DNA from: Taiwanofungus camphoratus
Taxonomy: Eukaryota; Basidiomycota; Agaricomycetes; Polyporales; Taiwanofungaceae
Assembly (NCBI GenBank): GCA_003999685.1
Contig: CP021229.1
Location: 1,488,001-1,552,000, forward strand
DNA length: 64,000 nucleotides
Reading direction: 5' to 3'
Of the stretch, positions 57,061 to 64,000 are shown piece after piece (position 1 is the stretch's first letter; each line of letters opens with the position of its first letter). Made by a program: the position numbers and the translations under genes. The notes beneath the pieces were generated by a model. It had not been told where the DNA came from, ran no database searches, and saw only the letters and a program-made list of their open reading frames with translations.

Positions 57061-60000
57061 TCCGCGCCATGAGCATGCATGCTCCCAGGACATTCAGTGT
57101 TCCACCAGACGGTCATCGTCGGCGGCGGGGTGCTGCACTTAAGGACAGAAAACAGAAATCGATCGGCACGACCAAGTGGCAGGGAGCCCGGGAGGCTGAC
57201 GAAGGGCCGATCCCGCAACCCCGCAACGATCCGGGAAAACGCACGCAAGTCACGGTGAGTGCCCGTCGAATGGATGGCCCTCTTAGACCCGGAAGATCTG
57301 CGCGCGTGTGGGAAACGGTGTCCATCCGCTGTTCGCCGGCTTCGAGCGCGGCGGGCGATCCGGAATATCGACCAAGCCAGCCGTACACTGCACGAAGCGA
57401 GCGAGCGAGCGGTCGCCTCGTCGTATCGCTAGATGCTGAACGGGCGGCGGACGGTCGATGAGGGACTGCCATCGTTCACAGTGGCGTGCCTGTACCGTTC
57501 TTCCGGCTGAACCGATCGCGACAGCAGGATGTAGAGGCAGACCTATGGCCCGTCGGCGCAACTGAGGGAGGAGGGGGGGGGGATCCACGCCCCAAAGCGT
57601 CGCCCAAGTCCTTGAACGAGCACGTAACCCGCATCCCCTACGGCGGCTTCCGCGAGAATGTAGCAGTTACGGTAGTGACAGGGTTGCGCGGCTCTCGTGC
57701 GTCTGTGAAGGCAGCACCTGCCAGTGCGTAAGAGGCACCGTGAGCCACGAAGGCCACGAGAGACTTGTCTAGCTGCGCCGACACACCCGGGCACACGAAC
57801 GCCGCTTCGTGCTGGGCAGGTTATGAAGAACGGTGTGCGGGAGGTAACAAACACCATGACAGGGCACGCCGACACCGGCCTTCGTCTCCACCACCTGAGC
57901 GGAGTGATAGAAAGAGAACAACGAAGGGATGCCATTCGTGGCAGAGACGGCGGCACGGCGGGCACGTAAGTTTCTACATGCGATGTCGGGCGGCTACCAG
58001 TGGGTCGCATGCGACGCGCAGCAGCACGACCAGCGCGCGCCGGCAGCAAGCGTCCGTACACAGGACGGACGAGAACAGGCCCCGAGCACAAGTACGCGGA
58101 CCACTGTGGTACGCACGATGCACCTTCTTTTCTTTCTTTTCCTTCTTCTTATACTTCCCTTCCTCGAGACAGACGACCCTGGTATCCTAGTTACACTCGA
58201 CTTCAATACGGCGGAGAGGGCAAGACCAGACGGGGAGGTGGACGTTCGACAAGGCTGATGGGATGCATGGCATGAGGCATGAGGCATGAGGCATCGCACT
58301 CGCGACTGGATCGTGCGAGTCAATAGGGCGCGCGGGCCCGTTGTCGAAAACCGGCGTCGACGAAGGGCTTGACGATGTGTGTTACCGGTGACCCGGGCCC
58401 GCGCTTTCCCTTCTCCACAACTGAGTACTGAGTACTGAGTACCGAGTGTTCTTCCCAATTGGGTATGACTGTTTCCCCATTAGTCCAAGCTTTCCTCCTT
58501 GGTTAAAACCGATCCCGGTCGATTCTGTAGCAATAGGCGTACTTCCATGGCGGTCGTATAAAAGGTGTGGTCGACACCTGCAAACCAGTTCCGCCCCCCC
58601 TCACTCTCGAAAAACGCTCAGAGTTGAAACTAAGTTGTCTCACTAGATTGCATGGGCGAGAGGCAGCTGCGCGCAGAGCCAGAAAGCCATGCAAGTGATT
58701 GACAAGTTCGACACAACATTTCTTTTCCTAATTGGACTCGTTCGCACACGCATATGCCCTCTCGCGGAGTGATCGATGATCCTTGGCTAGCTGGCCTGTT
58801 ATCTATCTACAACCCACCAAACTACTGCTTCGCGAGGTCTCTACCCTCCCACACCGCCAGTCGGGTTGGCACTGCGGAACGAATCAATGATGGTGGCCGC
58901 GATGGCGGTGGCGGGGGTGGTGGCGGTGACGTCTCCATTGAAGTCACGTCGCAGCGAGTGGTGGGCCTGGCGGCTGCTGGGAAGGATGTGGGTCCGGCGG
59001 CAGCCTCGGGACTCGCATCGCATCGCATCGGAAAGACAAAAGCGAAAGCCACGGACACTGCACGGCTGGATCAGGAACGCCACATGCCGGCGCCAACTAG
59101 CACCATGACGCCGGTGCGTGTTTGTGGCTGAGGGGACAAGTCCCCGACCGCTAGAATGGGGCTAGAGAGGAGGAAGAGCGGGCGGGGCGCCCGCCTGCCA
59201 GCACCGATCGCGAGCATTGGCGTGGAGGACAAGCGTGCTGCGAACGCCGGACCGCTCACGTTTCAAATGGACGGACGAGTGTCCAGCGCCTCCTGGAGCA
59301 CCTCAGGTTGTGGATGACGTTTCTAGGTGGAGGAGGAAAGATAAGGCGGAGGGATGGGAGCGATGATGGGAAAGAGCGGACTCTGCTGCCGGTGAGTATA
59401 GGAAAGCAAACCAGCGTCGAGTGTCTGATGTACCTATGAACTCACCATTCTAGATGTGCAGGCGACGCCCTCCGCGACGCCTGGGAGGAGACGTGTGCAG
59501 ACGTCCGAGGGACAGGGCAGGCACGCAGGGAGCGGGCCGGGATGCACAGGGGCGGGATTTGGGCTGACTGTAGACGGTGACGCTCCCGAGGGCGGCGTCA
59601 CCTATGACGCGGGCAGGTAGCAGCTCAGGGGGCATTGGCAGCGCTGCGACGAGGACGAGGGCCGAGACGACACACAATGAATGATGTGTGATGTGTGATT
59701 GGGCGACCGTGCGAGTGTGCCGGCGCCATAAGATGTCAGCCGCGGGGGCGAACCAGGGGCCATCGCGTCATCGTATATCCACAGGCGCCCATTGGCTGCC
59801 AGCCGCTGCGCTGATGCGGGGGTGGCGGTGCGATGCGCTGCCTGCGAGTGTGAATGCCTGCAATGCGTGTGCGTCGTCTTGGAGGCGGCGGGGGCACACA
59901 CAGTGGCCAGGCACCGAATGCCGCGCTGAGACAGCTGGCAGAAAGGGGCAGAGACCGGGGGGAAGTGTTTGTTTGCATGTGTTGCGGGGTGTGTGGGGTG

Positions 60001-60341
60001 AGATTTGGTTGGGCGATCTGTCGCCCGAAAGAGCGGACAACGCGGGGCACGCCCGGGGACTGGGGACTGGCCACAGACGCGGGGCACCGGCCCTGCGCCG
60101 CCTCTCTCGCTAGCTCCGAGGCTTTTCCCTCTCTCCTTCTCTCTCCTCTCTCCTCTTCTCTCTTCTCCTCTCCCAGCCAGCACAAGCTTGCTCTCCAGCA
60201 TCAGCACCAGCATCAGCACCACCACTCGCACACACACCAGCACACACACTGCCCACCTTCACCCGAGGCCCCCCCGCACACATCACCCATCAGCATCTTC
60301 CCGCTCTTCCAGAAGCCCGCCAGTGCCTTGCGTTCACTCGC
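57061..60341. other. GC-rich intergenic region upstream of the bHLH gene
   Basis: GC-rich sequence with many overlapping chance frames on both strands and no family motif. Small tandem repeats occur: GAGGCATGAGGCAT at about 58270-58295 and ACTGAGTACTGAGTACTGAG at about 58424-58445. A poly-G/GGT-rich stretch lies near 58905-58930. It probably holds distal regulatory sequence for the bHLH gene. Confidence 0.45.
60118..60178 (+). promoter_or_regulatory. Pyrimidine-rich tract upstream of the bHLH gene
   Basis: About 60 bp consist almost only of C and T (TTTCCCTCTCTCC, then CTCTCCTCTTCTCTC). CT-rich tracts near start sites are common in highly used fungal promoters. It lies ~170 bp upstream of the TATA box. 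Confidence 0.45.
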
Positions 60342-60351
60342 CCTATAAGAG
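60342..60351 (+). promoter_or_regulatory. TATA box of the bHLH gene
   Basis: CCTATAAGAG lies ~160 bp upstream of the ATG at 60505. The intervening leader is again C/T-rich. Confidence 0.6.
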
Positions 60352-60504
60352 CCCTCCCGGCGCGTGCGGTGCGGTTCTCTTCCTCCTACCCCGCACTATC
60401 CCGCTTTCTCCTCGATCGCCATCACCGCACCTCTCCAGTCTCCATTCTCTGCCCTCCTTCCCCCATCCCATCCCTCCTCCCCTCCCCACCAACCACCCGC
60501 GCGG

Positions 60505-63425
60505 ATGTCCTCCTCCGCCTTCTTCGCCACGTCCTACAAGCCTCAGGTGCTCTCCCGCCAGGAAGGCTTCCACCTCCCCTCCCCTGCTCCCTCCAACAAC
60601 CCCCCCTCTCCCCCCTCTTCTGCCTCCCCCACCGGCAACACCAGCACGAACACCACCAACAACGGCAACGCTAGCAACGGCAACGGCAACGGCAACGGCA
60701 CCAGCAACACCGGCTTCGACCCACACAACCTCTTCCTGCCCCCCTTCCTCGCCGTGCCCGACCCCTTCCGCAAGTTTCCCGGCCCCGGCAACGAGAGCAT
60801 GGACTTTGGCGACGAGCTCGCTAGCCTCATCGGCAGTGCGCCCTCGCCCACCTCCGCCCATCCTCACCACCAGAGCTCTCAGGAGCGCTCCACGCAGAGC
60901 CCCGCGTACGAGGAGTACCGCACGCACAACATATTCGACATCTCCGCGCCCACCTCTGCGCACCACTCCCATCAGCATCAGCATCAGCATCAGCATCAAC
61001 ACCAGCACCAGCCACCGCAAAGCCCGTTTAGCACCTCCGCATTCACGCTCCCCCCATCACACCACGGCCAGGGCCAGGGCGGCGGCAGCAGCACGGGCCT
61101 CGACTTTACGCCGCACGCGCACTTCAACAGCACCGTCCCCGCGATCGGCGCATCCATGCGCTACGAGCCGCCCCCACCGCACCCGCACTCGCCGTTCGCA
61201 CTCAACGGCCCCGGGCCAGGCGCAGAGCCGTCCAGCGTGTCGTCGTTCTCGAGCCACGTCAGTACCATGAGCGGGTTCTCGGGGCTCTCGGACATGACGA
61301 GCGTGCACGGGGGAGGCCAGGGCCAGGGCCACGGGCAGGGCCATGGGCAGCGGCAGCGGCAGACGCCCTCCCCCGTGAGCGCCTCGGCCGACTCGTTCTC
61401 GCGCTCCCGCTCCCGCAGCCGCACGTCCACCTCGCGCGTGCGCGACTCGTCCCTCTCGCACACGCACACGCACACGCACGTCCTTGGCCCCGGCAACGGC
61501 GCCGCGAACGGCAAGGCCAGCGGGAACACCGGCGGGAACACCGGCGGGAACGGGAACGCAAACGCAAACGCAGGCCCGCCGAGCACGAATGGCGGGCCCG
61601 CGCGCCGCACCCGCACGAAGCGCGGGAGCGTGAGCAGCGTCAGCCCGCCGCCGCTGCACCGCGGGCGCACGCAGCCGCTCGTCATCCCCGGGTCCGGCAT
61701 GGGCGGGATGGGGATGGGGATGGGGCCGGGCGGGGGGAGCATCGGTATGGGCTCTGGGGCGATGGGGATGGGGGCGGCCGGCGGGAGCATGGGCATGGGC
61801 GGGCTGGGCCGCGGGCCTGCGAGTCCGCTGGGATTGCACGGCGGCGGGTGGTTCTTGGGCCAGGGCGAGTTTAGCCTGCCGACGCCGGATAGCGTGCATG
61901 GTGCGTGTGTCTTTTGAGTTCGGGTCCTTCGCTTTCGCTTTCGCTTTTTTATTTGTTCTTCTCTTTCTCTCCTTCCTTCTTTTTGTCTCCCCCTTGTACA
62001 TCCACTGACACTGACACTGACACTCTCCTCTCTCCACCCCGCAGGCGGCTTCAGCGCGTTCACGGGCGGTACGAGCGTCGGGAGCGCCGGGCTCGGCGTC
62101 TCGCCCAAGGACGCGATGCAGGGCATCCCCGGCTTGCCCAACGGCGCGGGCACACAGAAGGGCGCCGCGGGCGAGAGCCCCCCGGGAGACATGGCCGCGA
62201 AGCAGTGCGTATCAGGTCTTTTCTACTGTTTTTGTGATGGAGGGAGGTGCTGACTTTGGGTCTGTTGTTGAATTTTTTTTTCCTTTCTTTTCTTCTTTGG
62301 ACTTGGGCGTGCTACTGCGAAATGAAACTGCGAATTGGCGAAACTTGTGCAACCGTGCACGACGCGCGCGACCGTGTCGAATTGCCGGACTCGAATAAGC
62401 AGAGCGGCGATCGCGAACGAGAAGCGGCGCCGCCGGCGCGAATCGCACAACGCGGTCGAGAGGCGGCGGCGCGACAACATCAACGAGAAGATTTCGGAGC
62501 TCGCGACGCTCATCCCCGAGAGCCTGCTCGACCCAAACGGTGTGTCCTGCTTATGCCTTTCGCCCCCCCTCTTTGGCTGTCGTGCTTACACTGGCTTTCG
62601 GTGTCCCCCAAATGGACTCAGCGACGCTGTCGATGCCGACCTCGCTATCCGCATCGGGCGAGGACCTCCTCTTCGGCGTCGCCACGAACGGCACGAACGG
62701 AGCGGGCGGCACCCCGCCCGCGAGCGGGGAGAAGAAGGACGGGAGCGCGGAGCCGGACGAGAAGGACGGCGCGGGCGAGGGCGGCGGCGTCGTCAAGGCA
62801 AACAAGGGTATGATCCTGCGCAAGAGCGTCGAGTACATCCGGTCAGTGCTTTTTTTAAAGGATAATTTACGCTGGACCTGCGCGGTTGCTGACGCACGGC
62901 GGCGGTGGCGCATGCAGGTACCTCCAGCAGCTTGTGTCGGCGCAGGCGTCGCGCAACCGCGACCTCGAGCAGCAGCTGCAGGCGTATCGCACGGGCGGCG
63001 CTGCGGCGTCGCCCTCGGCTGAGCAGCAGCCGCCGCCGTCGGCGGTGGGCGGCGCGTCCGACGCGGACGACGTCGCGAGCCTGATGCTGCACGAGGACGT
63101 CGGGGACGCGTTCGCGCTGGGCCTGGGCTTCGGGCCGCGCGCGGCGGGCGGGCGGGGCAAGTTTGGCGGGTTCGAGCTGGAGAGCGTGGAGGAGATGGAG
63201 ATGGACACGGACATGCGCGACGTGCGGGACGCGGACCAGGAGATGGAGAAGGCGGCGGAGACGAGCCCGAGCGCGGGGAGCGCGGACGATGATGCTGGCG
63301 CGGGCGCGGAGGAGGAGGAGGAGGAGGAGCGTGGGCGGAAGGGGCGCGATGGCCGGCCTGCGGGCGTGGACGCCAAGGGCGAGGCGGTGAAGGTGAAGGA
63401 CGAGAAGGAGATGGAGACGTCATGA
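60505..63425 (+). CDS. bHLH-leucine-zipper transcription factor with long loop
   Basis: Exons: 60505-61900, 62045-62204, 62403-62539, 62622-62841 and 62918-63425, phases consistent, 806 residues. The first ~465 residues are low-complexity: Asn/Gly runs, a His-Gln repeat (about 60970-61011), Ser/Arg and Gly/Met stretches. The basic region and helix 1 (about 521-560) read RRESHNAVERRRRDNINEKI, with the His, Glu and Arg that contact an E-box CANNTG. Helix 2 starts GMILRKSVEYIRYLQQL (about 627) and runs into a short zipper (ASRNRDLEQQLQAY). The loop between the helices is ~60 residues, a feature of some fungal bHLH proteins. The acidic C-terminus (EEEEEEE) could activate. The target genes cannot be told from sequence. 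Confidence 0.9.
60970..61011 (+). repeat. CAT-CAG repeat coding His-Gln
   Basis: A hexanucleotide CATCAG repeat with some CAC/CAA variants encodes alternating His and Gln inside the bHLH protein. It is likely to vary in length between strains. Confidence 0.8.
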
Positions 63426-64000
63426 TGGGCGTGTCTTTGGGCTGCTGCCCGACCGACCGACGCCCGGGCCTCGACGCGTGCGCCCCGCTGCCGCTCGTCT
63501 CCTCCGCCACACAAGAAAGTAAAATAAAATAAAAGTGCTAGCCATGCGTACATGCTCCCTTGCATACCGGTTCCTGCGATACCCGCCAGATCCGCCCCGC
63601 TCCCCCTGGGTGCAAAGCCTCTCGATTGTTTTTCACCGTCTCGTCTCGTCTCGCCTAGTCTCGTCTCACCTCCTCCATCCGCTTGCGTCTTTCTGTCTCT
63701 CTGTACTCTGCTTACGACCCGCGATGCCCCGCCTGCCTTACGCTGCACGGATACGATCATGATCTCATGACGACTTTTCGGGTGTTTTATGGGCCGCTCA
63801 ATACTTCACTCATCTCATCCTCATTTCATCCGATCCATCTTATCTTCAATATCTCATTTCTCATCGAACGTCTCTCTCTCTCTCTCTCGTCTGACCTATG
63901 TCTCTCTAATCACTTCGTGTTTGCTGTTGTATATTCAGTTGCTTGTATACTGATCCCGCTTCCCCATCTGCGCGTGCACCTGTCGTACCCCTCGCCCATC
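63426..64000. other. 3' flank of the bHLH gene
   Basis: Overlapping AATAAA signals at 63523-63533 lie ~100 bp after the stop and are good polyadenylation candidates. A TC dinucleotide repeat occupies 63871-63888. No further gene begins before the window ends. Confidence 0.6.

Noticed and set aside
60005-61270. Long 421-residue plus-strand frame overlapping the start of the bHLH gene, and long opposite-strand frames at 60343-62192
   Set aside because: They are shadows of GC-rich low-complexity coding sequence. The bHLH frame has consistent splice phases and a recognisable domain.

Overview
The window looks like an Agaricomycete (Basidiomycota) chromosome, probably from a Polyporales-type wood-decay fungus. 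The evidence is intron-rich host genes with very short introns (mostly 47-81 bp), SIN3, eIF4E2-like and bHLH genes of fungal type, a chromodomain Ty3 retroelement, and a decayed copy of an orphan protein family I recall from Agaricomycete genomes. Every assignment here rests on reading the sequence and on recalled family motifs. No search was run.

Layout. Bases 1-18449 are a nested graveyard of LTR retroelement pieces. There are several copies of a 1.6-1.7 kb LTR-like unit (called A here), a related 1.3 kb unit (B), and one inverted solo LTR of a third family (C). A young chromodomain Ty3/Gypsy element (8130-17807) sits among them, flanked by a 5-bp duplication, with a solo A unit inside its 3' LTR. 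A captured fragment of an adenylate-forming enzyme gene with its intron preserved lies at 5356-5730. Bases 18450-28786 hold an older Ty3/Gypsy element with C-type LTRs and an antisense accessory gene between pol and the 3' LTR. Bases 29033-37268 are an AT-rich DNA transposon with 30-bp perfect terminal inverted repeats, a 7-bp target duplication, a Tnp2-like (CACTA/CMC-type) transposase gene and a divergently transcribed companion gene. A small non-autonomous relative (39588-39822) sits in an exon of a decayed membrane-protein gene.

Bases 37980-41239 contain host pseudogenes and the promoter of an aldo-keto reductase gene (41240-42577, six exons). Then come a repeat-bearing spacer, tRNA-Ala(AGC) with an intron (44951-45039, minus), a class II eIF4E gene (45160-47176, plus), and the SIN3 corepressor gene (47457-51892, minus) converging on it. 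A gene-poor stretch of about 8.6 kb leads to a bHLH transcription factor gene (60505-63425, plus) with a TATA box and a pyrimidine-rich leader.

Working together: the host genes are housekeeping regulators (chromatin corepressor, translation repressor-type cap-binding protein, transcription factor) plus one oxidoreductase, and do not form a cluster. The main interest is in the repeats. All five differences between the two LTRs of the young element are CpG transitions, which points to cytosine-methylation decay. The element carries a self-priming site and a duplicate polypurine tract. The A and C units seem to insert at NCGN sites. The DNA transposon combines a Tnp2-like transposase with unusual termini and duplication length.
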